64,000 nucleotides of DNA from Sediminibacterium roseum (GCF_009939005.1 NZ_JAACJS010000015.1:1180325-1244324), one strand, 5' to 3'; positions 15,301 to 25,673 are shown, counted from the stretch's first letter. Notes: generated from the letters alone by a model not told the origin. A program made the numbers and translations.

Positions 15301-16548
15301 ATGTTCAAATCTGCTGCCATTCTGTGCACGGTGCTTATCAACCTATGTTCAAACCTAAACGCGCAGTCCTATAAATACCCAGGATTCATCCTTAGAAAAA
15401 ACGGAGAAACCGTAAAAGGCGAAATTGCTTTTGCGGGCAAGGATAAAACGGTAAAAGCGATCACTTTTACAAAAGCAGGCCAGCAAGAAAAACTCACCGC
15501 AAATGATATAGCTGCATTTGGCCGCGACAACATAGATTACTATGTGTCAGCCATTGTATCTTATTACACCAACGGCCTTGAGATTGACCAGGCAAAAGAA
15601 GCTTATTCAGAAGAAAGAGCAACAGATACTGCTTTTTTGTTACAGCTTGTGAAAGGAAAAATTTCGCTTTATGAGTTGCGCACCAGTATGCGTACGGTTT
15701 ATTTTACCAGCAAAAGCAATGGTCCAATCAACGAATTGCCGGCAAGGGTAAAGCTGTCTGGCACCAACGTGACCGAGCAAGACAAACAATACCGCGATAT
15801 TTTGATCAACTATGCAAACGAGGAAGGTGCTGATGAAACAATGAAAGCTGACCTGATGAATGTTCAATATGAGTATTATTCACTCAAAGATGCCGTGATC
15901 AAATTGAATGAAAAATCTGGAGGTTCAACGGTAATCAAGAACACAGGTATCAAACCCATGCGAATAGAAATTGGCGCGGGTGTATCGTATATGAAATTTA
16001 CCGGGACAAGTATCAAAAGTGACGGAGGAGGTTTGGGAGACTTTTTGAGCGGCACCGATTTCAATGGCTCAACAGATCCCAGGATCTCTGTTTCTATGCA
16101 TTTTGGCCCTAACAACAGGTATACGCAAATCAAGGGGATTGTTGGGTTGGGCTTTTCAACTGCACTTTTAAAAGGTACGAGTCCATACATCGCATCAAGT
16201 GCAAGCAAACAGATGGATTTCTATAAAAAACTAAGTATGGTTGACTTCACGCTGGGCGCAATGTTTCTTGTGAGTCCGGCAAAGCGATCCACTTTTTTTG
16301 TAAATCCTTTGGTTGCCGTCAACACGATCGTAAATGGGTCCACCGTAAAAAATACAGGTGTTACACCTAATTTCCCTGTTCTGGGTAATCCCTACTGGAG
16401 CTTTGGCGGCGGTCTGGGTTATCTGTTTGATAAACACAGGATAGAAGTGCGCGGAGAAACTACGCTTTCCAATTATGCAAGCCCGTCTGCAAAGCTTTCC
16501 AGCACAAGATTTTCACTGTTTTACCATTATATGCTGAGCAGATTTTAA
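15301..16548 (+). CDS. Outer-membrane beta-barrel protein of unknown function
   Basis: 415 residues. Signal peptide to about residue 22 (ending in NLNAQ). The N-terminal half (YPGFILRKNGETVKGEIAFA, KAITFTKAGQQEKLTANDI) is a small beta domain seen in several Bacteroidota proteins, followed by a helical linker. From about residue 220 alternating strands suggest an 8-stranded barrel (IEIGAGVSYMKFTGTSI, GGGLGYLFDKHRIEVRGE), ending in Phe (HYMLSRF), as expected for barrel insertion. Nearby genes give no functional hint. A weak -7-like TAAACTTG lies near 15271-15278. Confidence 0.85.
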   Translation: MFKSAAILCTVLINLCSNLNAQSYKYPGFILRKNGETVKGEIAFAGKDKTVKAITFTKAGQQEKLTANDIAAFGRDNIDYYVSAIVSYYTNGLEIDQAKEAYSEERATDTAFLLQLVKGKISLYELRTSMRTVYFTSKSNGPINELPARVKLSGTNVTEQDKQYRDILINYANEEGADETMKADLMNVQYEYYSLKDAVIKLNEKSGGSTVIKNTGIKPMRIEIGAGVSYMKFTGTSIKSDGGGLGDFLSGTDFNGSTDPRISVSMHFGPNNRYTQIKGIVGLGFSTALLKGTSPYIASSASKQMDFYKKLSMVDFTLGAMFLVSPAKRSTFFVNPLVAVNTIVNGSTVKNTGVTPNFPVLGNPYWSFGGGLGYLFDKHRIEVRGETTLSNYASPSAKLSSTRFSLFYHYMLSRF

Positions 16549-16694
16549 TGCGAGCGGTTGTCTACGTGTTGATCGGTTTCATATCGGTCTGGTGTTGTGA
16601 TGTTCCGAAACGAGCAGTACGTCATTCTACGCAGTATTAATACGTCAAATCTCAATCTGATTTTTGATGAGCTTGCGCAACTATTTTGCTGCGC

Positions 16695-17792
16695 ATGAAA
16701 GACGATTTGCTTTATGAAGTTGCTTTGACAATGATCCCGGATCTTGGTCCCATACGCGCGAAGCTCTTGGTAGAACATTTTGGGGATGCCGCCTCCGTTT
16801 TTATTGCCCGAAAGAAGGACCTCGCCGCGGTAGAAGGCATTGGAGAGATCTGTGCACGTAAGATCAGGCAGTATACAGATCTTTCAGAAGCGGAAGCAGA
16901 GCTGGTATTTATGCAGAAGCACCATGTGCAGCCATTGTTCATCACCCACAAAAATTACCCGCAGCGTTTGCTGCATTGTTACGATCCGCCGGCGATGCTG
17001 TACTACAGGGGAAACGCGGACCTTAATACGGGCCGGATCGTAAGCATCATCGGTACACGGCACCATACGGATTATGGAAAACAGGTTACAGAAGAATTGA
17101 TCGCGGCGCTTGAAACGCAGAACATCTTAGTGGTAAGCGGGCTCGCCTTCGGCATCGACTCCATCGCGCACAAAGCGGCGTTGCAAAATGGATTGCAAAC
17201 CGTGGGCGTGCTGGCGCATGGGATGGACAGCATTTATCCTTCACAAAACAAAATGCTTGCGAGAGACATGCTCTTGCAGGGTGGATTGCTGACTGAATTC
17301 AGAAGGAATACAAAACCCGACAAACATAATTTTCCCAAGAGAAACAGGATCGTAGCCGGGATGGCCGACGCCACGATTGTGATAGAGACCGCGAGCAAAG
17401 GCGGCAGCATGATCACCGCAGAGCTGGCGCACAATTACAACCGCGACCTGTTTGCTGTTCCGGGAAAGATCACAGACCACAAAAGCAGTGGCTGCCTGCA
17501 ACTCATCAGGCAGCACAAGGCAATGCTGTTAACCGGGGCAGGCCAATTGATGGAAACGATGGGATGGCAGGCGAAAAAAAACGTTGCAAAAAAACAGCGC
17601 GAACTGTTCATCGAACTGACAGAAGATGAAAAAAAAATTGTGCAGTTGCTGAAAGAGAAAGACATGCTCCCCATCGATCTGCTCTACCTGCAGAGCGGCC
17701 TGTCGGCCAGCAGCATGGCAGCAGCGATGCTGAACCTGGAAATGCAGAACCTGGTTTGTTTGATGCCGGGAAAGATGTACAGGTTGGTATAA
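16695..17792 (+). CDS. dprA: DNA-processing protein DprA
   Basis: 365 residues. DprA binds incoming single-stranded DNA and loads RecA in natural transformation. N-terminal helix-hairpin-helix (TMIPDLGPIRAKLLVEHFG, AVEGIGEICARKI), Rossmann-like core (VSIIGTRHHTDYGKQ, VVSGLAFGIDSIAHKAALQN, ILFPxR-type segment seen as NFPKRNRIVAGMADATIVIE, GGSMITAELAHNYNR, VPGKI), and a C-terminal winged helix (LFIELTEDEKKIVQLLKEKD). ATG 16695 is preferred to an upstream TTG because a -7-like TATTTTG (16682-16688) lies just before it. It converges on the MFS gene. Confidence 0.96.
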   Translation: MKDDLLYEVALTMIPDLGPIRAKLLVEHFGDAASVFIARKKDLAAVEGIGEICARKIRQYTDLSEAEAELVFMQKHHVQPLFITHKNYPQRLLHCYDPPAMLYYRGNADLNTGRIVSIIGTRHHTDYGKQVTEELIAALETQNILVVSGLAFGIDSIAHKAALQNGLQTVGVLAHGMDSIYPSQNKMLARDMLLQGGLLTEFRRNTKPDKHNFPKRNRIVAGMADATIVIETASKGGSMITAELAHNYNRDLFAVPGKITDHKSSGCLQLIRQHKAMLLTGAGQLMETMGWQAKKNVAKKQRELFIELTEDEKKIVQLLKEKDMLPIDLLYLQSGLSASSMAAAMLNLEMQNLVCLMPGKMYRLV

Positions 17793-17859
17793 AGTTGGAC
17801 CGTTCGGTTTTGTAAATGAGTGTGTGCAACAACATCGAATTTAAAGGCGTGCACCTACA

Positions 17860-19083
17860 CTATTCGTTCACATCATACAATTGCTCCGCTTCATCCATCT
17901 TGTGTCGTTTTTCTTTTTTTCTCCAGTTGAGAAGGAGCACCATTGAGAGCAGGGCGAGCAGGCCGGGTACCGCGAATGCATATACCAGGTTTCCGGGTTT
18001 GTTCTGGTAGATCCATCCCGAAATTAGGGCGCCACTGCCGATGCCCACTTCGAGGGCGATGTAGACAGATGCAACGGCGCGGCCGCGGTTTTCGGGTTTA
18101 CAGAGGTCTACGGCCCATGCCATGAGTGTGGGGCCATTCATTCCCACACTGAACCCCATGATGGCGGCGCTGAGTATGACCATAAAGATGGAATGTGCAA
18201 AGGACAGCAGCGCCATTGCGGCCACCATGGCAAGCGAAGAAAAGATAAGCACGATCACGCGGCCGTATTTGTCTGATGATTTGCCCGCAACCAGGCGGAT
18301 CAACAGCGAAGCAATAGTATAACATGCATAAAAAAATCCTTTGTTGTGCATACCTACTGATTCGCTCAGGTCGGGCGACAGCGTTAACACCACACCGATC
18401 GAAAAACACAACAGTAACATTACGATGGCAGGGCGGATGGAGGTTTTATCAAACACTTCCGTTTTGCGGATCCGCAGTAATGCGAAAGAAAACTTCTGCG
18501 GATGCGGCAGTGTTTCCTTGATGTTGTAGAGAATGATCACTGAGCCCAAAGCGCAGAGCGCAGATACATAGAACATCAGGTTGTAGGAGTAATTCATCAC
18601 CAGGAAACTGCCACCGAGCGGCCCGATGGAAGAGCCCAATGTATAACCGATCGCAAGCGCGCCAAGCGCCTCTCCGCGGCGCGATTCATGCACCACATCT
18701 GCACCGTAGGCAGAAGTTGCAGTGGGTTTGAAGCCTGTTGAAAACCCATGAAAAAAACGAAGCAGTAAAAAGCCGCTTACCGTGGTGAGTATGGGATACA
18801 ACAAACTGCAGGCCACGCAAACCAGCGAACCAAAGATCATCACGGGCACACGGCCCACCGTATCGGTCAGCTTACCGCTGAAGGGCCGCGAGATGCCGGC
18901 CATTAAGGTGAAAAGCGCAATGATCAGTCCCTTGTATTCGGCGCCGCCAAGTTTTGTCAGGTAACCGGGCAGTTCAGGTATCATCATACTGAAGCTTACA
19001 CTGAACAGGAAATTGCTGAAGCACAGGAGTGCGAACTGGAAATTAAAATAAGGTGCATCTGCCGTGGGGGGAAGCTTGGTCAT
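17860..19083 (-). CDS. MFS transporter
   Basis: 407 residues with about 12 membrane helices. The MFS loop motif between helices 2 and 3 is GKLTDTVGRVPVMIFG, with the matching half-motif later (GKSSDKYGRVIVLIF). The segment PTATSAYGADVVHESRRGEALGALAIGYTLGSS recalls drug/sugar effluxers of the YajR/Bcr type. It should be an inner-membrane proton-coupled exporter; the substrate is unknown. It is transcribed away from guaB and converges on dprA. Confidence 0.93.
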   Translation of the reverse strand: MTKLPPTADAPYFNFQFALLCFSNFLFSVSFSMMIPELPGYLTKLGGAEYKGLIIALFTLMAGISRPFSGKLTDTVGRVPVMIFGSLVCVACSLLYPILTTVSGFLLLRFFHGFSTGFKPTATSAYGADVVHESRRGEALGALAIGYTLGSSIGPLGGSFLVMNYSYNLMFYVSALCALGSVIILYNIKETLPHPQKFSFALLRIRKTEVFDKTSIRPAIVMLLLCFSIGVVLTLSPDLSESVGMHNKGFFYACYTIASLLIRLVAGKSSDKYGRVIVLIFSSLAMVAAMALLSFAHSIFMVILSAAIMGFSVGMNGPTLMAWAVDLCKPENRGRAVASVYIALEVGIGSGALISGWIYQNKPGNLVYAFAVPGLLALLSMVLLLNWRKKEKRHKMDEAEQLYDVNE

Positions 19084-19179
19084 GTACAGCGAAAGTAGAC
19101 GATTTCAATAAAAGAGGCGCGAATCGCAGAACGCCGTCTCAATGCCTCTTCCCTTGCGGCTTTCGTTACCGGGAACTTT

Positions 19180-19213
19180 TTTTGGCACCTATTTGCCCGT
19201 CACCCTATCTTTG
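19180..19213 (+). promoter_or_regulatory. guaB promoter (-33 TTTG, -7 TATCTTTG)
   Basis: TTTG at 19180-19183 and TATCTTTG at 19206-19213, spaced by 22 bases, match the Bacteroidota consensus. Only three bases separate the -7 box from ATG 19217, so the message is likely leaderless. Confidence 0.65.
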
Positions 19214-19216
19214 CAC

Positions 19217-20716
19217 ATGGCAACAAGAAACAACTCCTCCCTCAACAACCCAACTCAATCAAGATTATTCGGTGAAGGCCTTACGTTCGATGATGTTTTG
19301 CTGATGCCGGCATTCAGCGAAGTGCTTCCGCGCGAGGTAGACATCCGTTCAAACCTTACCAAAGACATCGTACTTAATATTCCCATGCTCTCCGCAGCCA
19401 TGGACACTGTTACCGAAGCCAGCCTGGCCATTGCGTTGGCACGCGAAGGGGGCCTTGGTATCCTGCACAAGAACATGAGCATCGAGCGCCAGGCAGAGCA
19501 GGTGCGCAAGGTAAAACGCAGTGAGAGCGGGATGATCATCGATCCCATCACCCTGCTGGTCGATGCCACGATCGGCGATGCGTTGCGTTTGATGAAAGAC
19601 AACAAGATCGGCGGTATACCCATCGTTGATGCGCAGCAAAAACTCGTAGGCATCCTCACCAACCGGGATCTTCGTTTTGAACACGACAGGAAGAGAAAAG
19701 TGAAAGAAGTGATGACAAAAACCAACCTCATCACCGCACCCGAAGGAACCGATCTTAAAAAAGCAGAAAAAATACTCCGCCAGTATAAAATTGAAAAATT
19801 ACCCGTTGTCAATAAACAGGGCAAACTGATCGGGCTCATCACGTACCGTGATATTTTACAGTTGCGCAATTATCCATTCGCTGCCAAAGACAACGTGGGA
19901 AGACTGTTGGTGGGTGCCGCATTGGGCATTACGCAGGACCTGATGGAAAGGGCGGCCGCACTTCAATCGGTGGGTGTTGATATTGTTACATTGGACAGCG
20001 CGCACGGCCACAGCAAGGGCGTGATACAGGCATTGAAGGCACTGCGTAAAAATTTCAGGACACTGCCGATCATCGCAGGAAACATCGGTACCGCAGCAGG
20101 TGCAAAAGCATTGGCAGAAGCGGGCGCGGATTGTGTAAAAGTAGGCATAGGCCCCGGCTCCATCTGTACCACGCGGATCGTTGCGGGTGCCGGTGTTCCG
20201 CAGCTCACGGCCATCATGGAAGCAAGCAAGGCACTGAAAGGAAAAAACATACCCGTGATCGCCGATGGCGGGATCCGTTATACAGGCGATATGGTGAAGG
20301 CACTTGCCGCCGGTGCGAACGTGGTGATGATGGGCAGCGTGTTTGCAGGCGTTGAAGAGAGCCCCGGCGATACCATCATTTACGAGGGCCGCAAATTCAA
20401 GGAATACAGGGGTATGGGAAGCCTTGGCGCAATGAGCCAGGGCAGTGGCGACCGCTACTTCCAGGATGCAGAACAGGATGTGAAAAAATTTGTTCCCGAA
20501 GGCATCGAAGGACGCGTGGCCTACAAAGGTTTCCTGAACGAGATCGTTTACCAATATACCGGCGGGCTCCGCTCCGGCATGGGTTATTGCGGTGCAAAAG
20601 ACATCAAGGCTTTGCAACAGGCCACTTTTGTGAAGATCACGAATGCGGGCATGAAAGAAAGTCACGCACACGATGTTGCCATTACCAAAGAAGCGCCTAA
20701 TTACAGCAGGGGCTGA
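19217..20716 (+). CDS. guaB: IMP dehydrogenase
   Basis: 499 residues. It oxidises IMP to XMP, the committed step to GMP. Domains: barrel start ([20 protein letters not shown]), two CBS domains (about 105-220), then the catalytic part with SAHGHSKGV, the active-site loop [11 protein letters not shown] (Cys317), [20 protein letters not shown] and [10 protein letters not shown]. The frame extends 75 bases upstream, but a promoter occupies that stretch, so ATG 19217 is the likely start. It is single and divergent from the MFS gene; a long terminator hairpin follows. Confidence 0.98.
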   Translation: MATRNNSSLNNPTQSRLFGEGLTFDDVLLMPAFSEVLPREVDIRSNLTKDIVLNIPMLSAAMDTVTEASLAIALAREGGLGILHKNMSIERQAEQVRKVKRSESGMIIDPITLLVDATIGDALRLMKDNKIGGIPIVDAQQKLVGILTNRDLRFEHDRKRKVKEVMTKTNLITAPEGTDLKKAEKILRQYKIEKLPVVNKQGKLIGLITYRDILQLRNYPFAAKDNVGRLLVGAALGITQDLMERAAALQSVGVDIVTLDSAHGHSKGVIQALKALRKNFRTLPIIAGNIGTAAGAKALAEAGADCVKVGIGPGSICTTRIVAGAGVPQLTAIMEASKALKGKNIPVIADGGIRYTGDMVKALAAGANVVMMGSVFAGVEESPGDTIIYEGRKFKEYRGMGSLGAMSQGSGDRYFQDAEQDVKKFVPEGIEGRVAYKGFLNEIVYQYTGGLRSGMGYCGAKDIKALQQATFVKITNAGMKESHAHDVAITKEAPNYSRG

Positions 20717-20749
20717 TTTTTGATTACGACAGGATAAATCATCCTTGTT

Positions 20750-20817
20750 AAGCAGGACCAGGCTGAAGACAATACCAGGAAACTGGTTGTTTCTTCATTC
20801 CTGCTCCTGCTTTTTAT
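20750..20817 (+). terminator. Long structured terminator after guaB
   Basis: AAGCAGG (20750-20756) pairs with CCTGCTT (20806-20812). Inside are further helices: AGG/CCT, TGAAGA (20764-20769)/TCTTCA (20792-20797), CAA/TTG and CCAG/CTGG capped by a GAAA tetraloop (20779-20782). TTTTTATTTG follows. Unusually long for an intrinsic terminator. Confidence 0.75.
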
Positions 20818-20882
20818 TTGAGCCGTCCTGCTGCCGTCGTCGGGTTCTTGTATCTTTCTTCCTAACTTTAAAAAAAATATTG

Positions 20883-22013
20883 TTGAAAAAGATACTGCTA
20901 CTGCTTTTCATTTCATCGGTTGCTTGCCAGATAAATGCACAAGACTCTTCGCACCTGCGCGTGAGTTTGCTAACCTGCGGACAGGGAGATGAATTGTATT
21001 CTGTTTTTGGCCATACGGCCATCCGCATCACCGATAGTTCAAAACAAACCGATATTGTTTACAACTACGGCACATTCGATTTCAACGATCCCGACTTCTA
21101 CGTAAAATTTACACGCGGCACGCTGGATTATATGTTGTCGGCAGAATATTTTCCAGACTTCATGCAGGCATACGTGTACGAAAGAAGAACGGTAACCGAA
21201 CAGGAATTGTTGTTAACAGGTGAAGAGAAGACGGCGATCCGCGAAGCGCTGAACGCGAACCTGGCCGGCGCGGCGCGTTATTACAAATACATTTTCAACT
21301 ACGACAACTGCACCACGCGCGTGAGGGACATGCTCATGAAATATGCGGGGCTGAAAGCAGACCGGCAACTCGTTCCCGAAAAAACAACGTTCCGGAACAT
21401 GCTGCACGAGTACCTCGACAGGGGGGCACAACCCTGGAGCAAACTGGGCATCGACCTGTTGCTGGGCAGCAGGATGGACTGGAAAGTGAACATTGCAGAA
21501 TCGATGTTCCTGCCCGATTACCTGATGAAGGGGGTTGACAGTTCTGTTCACAGCAAAAACATACTGCGCAGTAAACAGCTCATTCACAACCCGGGTAACG
21601 CGCCGCGGAAAAATACCAATATGCCCCTGTATGCATTTACTGCCATAGTGCTGGTTGTGCTTTATATTTCATCGAAGAACAACAGTACGGCAAGAAGCAT
21701 CACGCGGTTTTTCGATGTTGCATTTTTCCTGCTCACCGGTTTGCTTGGTTGCTTCCTTCTGTTCATGTGGTTTGGCACGGATCACAAAGCCTGTGGCGCC
21801 AATTACAACCTTTTGTGGGCATTGCCAACCAACCTCGTTGTTGCTTTTGCGCTGTGGAAAAAACCAAAATGGCTGAAGGGGTATTTATCATGCTGCGTGG
21901 CCGTTTATGCATTTACCCTGATCGGATGGTACTTTATTCCGCAACAGATCAACATCGCCGTGCTGCCGATCGTTTTGCTGATGCTGGTACGTAGTTATGC
22001 CTTGAGAAAATAA
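20883..22013 (+). CDS. DUF4105 (Lnb-type periplasmic domain) membrane protein
   Basis: 376 residues from TTG 20883, chosen because it places a clean signal peptide (KKILLLLFISSVACQINAQ) at the N-terminus and follows the guaB terminator; the upstream frame runs through that terminator. The N-terminal half matches DUF4105/Lnb_N: LLTCGQGDELYSVFGHTAIR, YNYGTFDFNDPDFYVKFTRG and the conserved NYDNCTTRVRDML. The C-terminal part has about four membrane helices (from residue about 255). The domain is thought to be periplasmic and hydrolase-like; function unproven. The next gene begins 16 bases later on the same strand. Confidence 0.85.
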   Translation: MKKILLLLFISSVACQINAQDSSHLRVSLLTCGQGDELYSVFGHTAIRITDSSKQTDIVYNYGTFDFNDPDFYVKFTRGTLDYMLSAEYFPDFMQAYVYERRTVTEQELLLTGEEKTAIREALNANLAGAARYYKYIFNYDNCTTRVRDMLMKYAGLKADRQLVPEKTTFRNMLHEYLDRGAQPWSKLGIDLLLGSRMDWKVNIAESMFLPDYLMKGVDSSVHSKNILRSKQLIHNPGNAPRKNTNMPLYAFTAIVLVVLYISSKNNSTARSITRFFDVAFFLLTGLLGCFLLFMWFGTDHKACGANYNLLWALPTNLVVAFALWKKPKWLKGYLSCCVAVYAFTLIGWYFIPQQINIAVLPIVLLMLVRSYALRK

Positions 22014-22028
22014 CAATCAATCAAAACC

Positions 22029-22832
22029 TTGCGTAAACACTTTACATACAACCAATCAAAGATTGCCTACAACATAGAAGGGCAGGGCGCGCCGGTAGTA
22101 CTTGTGCATGGTTTTGGAGAAGACGGATCGGTATGGAAAAAACAGGTTGATTTTTTACGGGAATATTTCACACTCATTGTTCCGGACCTGCCGGGCAGCG
22201 GTGGTTCTGATTTACTGGATGCCGATCGGTTTGATTCAAACATGATCGATGTATATGCAGATTGCCTGTATGCATTGCTACAGGAAGAAAAAACAGTCCC
22301 CTGCGCCATGCTTGGCCATAGCATGGGAGGATACATCACGCTTGCTTTCGCAGAAAAATACCCGGCTTCGTTGCATCGTTTCGGGCTGGTGCATTCAACT
22401 GCGTTTGCGGATGGTGAGGAAAAGAAAAAAAACAGGGAAAAAAGCATTGCGATGATAGAAGAATATGGATCGCTGGCTTTCCTTAAAAATACAACCCCCA
22501 ACCTGTTTGCAGCAAAGTTCAAAACCGAGCACCCCGAAAGCGTGCAGGCTTTGATCGATGCCGGCGCCTCCTTCTCCAAACAATCGCTCCAGCAGTATAC
22601 CAGGGCCATGATGCTGCGGCCCGACCGCACGCACGTGCTGTTAAGCAACTCTTTACCGGTGCTGTTCGTAATAGGTACCGAAGATGTGGCAGCGCCACTC
22701 GCCGACGTGATAAAACAGGTTTCGCTCCCCAACATTTCGTATATTCATGTGTTACAGGATTCAGGGCACATGGGCATGTGGGAAGCACCGGATTTATTGA
22801 ACCGGCACCTGTTGTCTTTTCTCAATCATTAA
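22029..22832 (+). CDS. Alpha/beta hydrolase
   Basis: 267 residues. The fold is clear: oxyanion-hole strand VVLVHGFGEDGSVW, PDLPGSGGSD, nucleophile elbow GHSMGGY, possible acid in VIGTEDVAAPLAD, and catalytic His in QDSGHMGMW. It has no signal peptide. The start is TTG 22029 (RKHFTYNQSKIAYNIEGQG), since no ATG is available before the oxyanion motif. The substrate (ester, haloalkane, peptide or lactone) is undetermined. It sits 16 bases after the DUF4105 gene and 12 before the first PKD protein, so it may be co-transcribed with either. Confidence 0.93.
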   Translation: MRKHFTYNQSKIAYNIEGQGAPVVLVHGFGEDGSVWKKQVDFLREYFTLIVPDLPGSGGSDLLDADRFDSNMIDVYADCLYALLQEEKTVPCAMLGHSMGGYITLAFAEKYPASLHRFGLVHSTAFADGEEKKKNREKSIAMIEEYGSLAFLKNTTPNLFAAKFKTEHPESVQALIDAGASFSKQSLQQYTRAMMLRPDRTHVLLSNSLPVLFVIGTEDVAAPLADVIKQVSLPNISYIHVLQDSGHMGMWEAPDLLNRHLLSFLNH

Positions 22833-22843
22833 TTTCCGGATGC

Positions 22844-25471
22844 ATGAAGAAGTATTTCTTCATAGTGGTGTTTTTTCTGTTATGTATTTCTGCAACGGCG
22901 AGACATGTGGCAGGTGGAGAGATCATGTACCAATATGTAGGAGCCGGTACCACACCCGGAACAAGCGTTTACCTGATTACGATGCGATTGTTCAGGGATT
23001 GCGAATCGCCCGGCCCGCGCCTGGAATCGGAAGTGATCAATGTTGGCTTTTATTCGAAAGGCGTTTTGGTTACCACACTGTCTTTGCCCAAACCCACCGA
23101 CGTAACAACACTTTCCCTCAATACATCCAAGTTTCCCTGCCTGGTGGGCGACCCGAGGGTTTGCTACCAGATGGCGGTATCGCAGGCAACGATTGTGCTG
23201 CGCGATACGGAAGACGGATACACCGTGGTGCGCCATGGCAAGGACCGCATCGATTACATCAACAATTTATCTCAGGAAACAAGTGTGGGCAGTACGTATG
23301 TAACCAAGATACCCGGCACAAATGTGCTCGGCGCCGGCCACAACAGCTCACCGCGTTTTAATGTGCGCGATACGGCGCTGGTTTGTTCAAGCAAAAAATT
23401 CGTGCTTGATTTTGGTGCAACGGATGAAGACGGCGATTCACTTTCCTATTCTTTTTGTGAAGGATATGGTTCATCTATCCGGAGCGAGTCGCAGCCACCT
23501 TCTACGCTCACGCTCGAAGGTTTGCCGTATGGCGGGGGATTCACGGGCGATATGCCCTTGGGTGCGGGCGTTACCATAGACCCGCGAACGGGGATCATCA
23601 GTGGTATTGTGCCGCCCGTGGGCCGCACTACAGCAGGAACACGCGATAAAAATGGTTACGTGGTAAGTGTTTGCATCACGGAATGGCGCAATGGAAAAAT
23701 AATTTCGGAACACCGCAAAGACTTTATCCTCAAAACACAAAGCTGCGATTTTGTGGAAGCGGATCTTCCTGATAAGATCGTGCAATGCAAAGACACAACG
23801 ATCGTTCATTTCGAAAACCAATCCACCTCATCTGCCATCACGGGTTATTTGTGGGAATTTGGAGACAAGGCCGGCAGCAGCTCGACCCTGCCGCTGGTTG
23901 ATTTCAATTATGCAGACACGGGCCGTTTTATGGTGCGGCTCACCGTGCACGGGCCAAAAGGTTGTGTGGGTGTAGACAGTGCGGAAGTGGTGGTGTACCC
24001 GGGTTTCAAACCCGGTTTCGGTGTTGCGGGTGCCTGTTATTTTTTGCCGTACCGTTTTATAGACAGCACAACATCAAAATACGGAACGCCCAACAGCTGG
24101 CGCTGGAACTTTGGTGATGCGTCTACAACCGCTGATATATCTTCCTTAAAAAATCCGACTTACAAGTACAAAGACCCGGGTACAAAAAACATAGGGCTTG
24201 TTGTGTCCGATTCAAAGGGATGTATTGACAGTGTGTACAAGGATTTTGTGGTGCGCGATAAACCCGAGGTGCATCTTCCTTTCAAAGACACATTGATCTG
24301 CGCGATCGATACATTGGCGATACCTATGACCGATCCCGGTACGTATTCATGGTCGCCAAACAAGAACATTCTTTTCGGCAATACCGGTACGCCGCTTGTT
24401 TTTCCAAAGGATACCACCCGGTACATCGTAACCCTTTCCAACCAGGGATGCACCAATTCTGATACGGTAACCATCAACGTGCTGCAATCGATCACGGTTG
24501 AGTTGGGTAAAGATTCTTTGATCTGCAGTACAGATAAAATAGAACTTCATCCCGTCAGCCATGGATTGCAATACCAATGGGCAAGTTCAACGGGCGAAAA
24601 ACTGCCTCCCGTAAAATATCCCGCCGCGCAACCGCTTGTTGATACAAAATATTATGTAACCGCGAACCTGGGCAAATGCCAGGCAAGGGACACGGTAACG
24701 ATCCGTTCGGTGCCATACCCAAGTGTTACCGTGGGGCCTGACACCGCCATCTGCATCGGGTCGCGCGCGCAGCTGCACAGCATTGTGAAGGCGGCTTACA
24801 TCAACTGGACGCCATCGGCAACGCTCGTTGGCTTTACCACGAAAAACCCGGTGGCCGGGCCTTCCAGAACAACAACCTATGTGGCTTATGTGCGGGATAC
24901 ACTGGGTTGCCCGAAGATTGTAAGCGATAGCATCACGGTTATCGTGGCGCCGCCGGTTCACGCATTCGCAGGAAACGATACCACGGCAACGGTTGGGCAG
25001 CCCTTGCGCCTGCAGGCAACAGGGGGCGTAACGTATTCCTGGAGCCCGGAATCTTATTTATCGGCTACGAACATCGCAGACCCTACGGCGATCTTTTCAA
25101 ATGAGGCGGATACGATCCGTTACTATGTGCGTGTTACGGATCAATATGGATGTTTTGCCGATGACGATGTATTGGTAAGGATCTTCAGGACCGGCCCGGA
25201 TATACTTGTGCCAACAGGCTTCACGCCCAATACGGATGGAAAGAATGATGTGCTTCAGCCGGTCACGATCGGTATTGCGAAGCTGAACTTCTTCCAGGTT
25301 TACAACCGTCTGGGGCAACTTCTGTTCAATACAACCGAGTTTGGCAAAGGATGGGATGGCCGTTTTAATGGAGCGGAACAGCCGAGCGGAACTTATGTGT
25401 TCCAGGCAAGGGGTGTCGATTACACGGGAAAAGTGGTGTACCGTAAGGGAACGGTGGTGTTGATCAGGTAG
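22844..25471 (+). CDS. Secreted PKD-type protein with CHU_C type IX sorting tail (paralogue 1)
   Basis: 875 residues from ATG 22844, which opens a signal peptide (KKYFFIVVFFLLCISATA). After it comes the HVAGGEIMYQYVG N-terminal domain of large Bacteroidota surface proteins with a cluster of cysteines, then PKD/Ig-like repeats (GYLWEFGDKAGSS, WRWNFGDASTTADIS, GTYSWSPNKN, TYSWSPESYLS). The last 90 residues are the gliding-motility CHU_C domain (VPTGFTPNTDGKNDVLQPV, WDGRFNGAEQPSGTYVFQA, KGTVVLIR), the type B signal for type IX secretion. It is probably a surface adhesin or matrix protein. A close paralogue follows 202 bases later. Confidence 0.93.
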   Translation: MKKYFFIVVFFLLCISATARHVAGGEIMYQYVGAGTTPGTSVYLITMRLFRDCESPGPRLESEVINVGFYSKGVLVTTLSLPKPTDVTTLSLNTSKFPCLVGDPRVCYQMAVSQATIVLRDTEDGYTVVRHGKDRIDYINNLSQETSVGSTYVTKIPGTNVLGAGHNSSPRFNVRDTALVCSSKKFVLDFGATDEDGDSLSYSFCEGYGSSIRSESQPPSTLTLEGLPYGGGFTGDMPLGAGVTIDPRTGIISGIVPPVGRTTAGTRDKNGYVVSVCITEWRNGKIISEHRKDFILKTQSCDFVEADLPDKIVQCKDTTIVHFENQSTSSAITGYLWEFGDKAGSSSTLPLVDFNYADTGRFMVRLTVHGPKGCVGVDSAEVVVYPGFKPGFGVAGACYFLPYRFIDSTTSKYGTPNSWRWNFGDASTTADISSLKNPTYKYKDPGTKNIGLVVSDSKGCIDSVYKDFVVRDKPEVHLPFKDTLICAIDTLAIPMTDPGTYSWSPNKNILFGNTGTPLVFPKDTTRYIVTLSNQGCTNSDTVTINVLQSITVELGKDSLICSTDKIELHPVSHGLQYQWASSTGEKLPPVKYPAAQPLVDTKYYVTANLGKCQARDTVTIRSVPYPSVTVGPDTAICIGSRAQLHSIVKAAYINWTPSATLVGFTTKNPVAGPSRTTTYVAYVRDTLGCPKIVSDSITVIVAPPVHAFAGNDTTATVGQPLRLQATGGVTYSWSPESYLSATNIADPTAIFSNEADTIRYYVRVTDQYGCFADDDVLVRIFRTGPDILVPTGFTPNTDGKNDVLQPVTIGIAKLNFFQVYNRLGQLLFNTTEFGKGWDGRFNGAEQPSGTYVFQARGVDYTGKVVYRKGTVVLIR

Positions 25472-25673
25472 TGTATGAAATATTTCCGGTATGATTTCTC
25501 AACCTGTTACCAAGCTTTACCTGATCTTGTTCACAGTAAAATGACCGCCAAAGCAGCGATCCTCTCTCTTTTAACCTCATTAAAGTGTTGCAACACCGTT
25601 AAATGATCAGATAACTGCCCCAAAAACGGGACTGTTCTCCCAGATAGGTTTATTTTGGCAACGGAACCGAGGT

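Noticed and set aside
19856..20671. A 271-codon open frame on the minus strand opposite guaB
   Set aside because: Complement of the catalytic part of IMP dehydrogenase; Cys/His-rich shadow frame.
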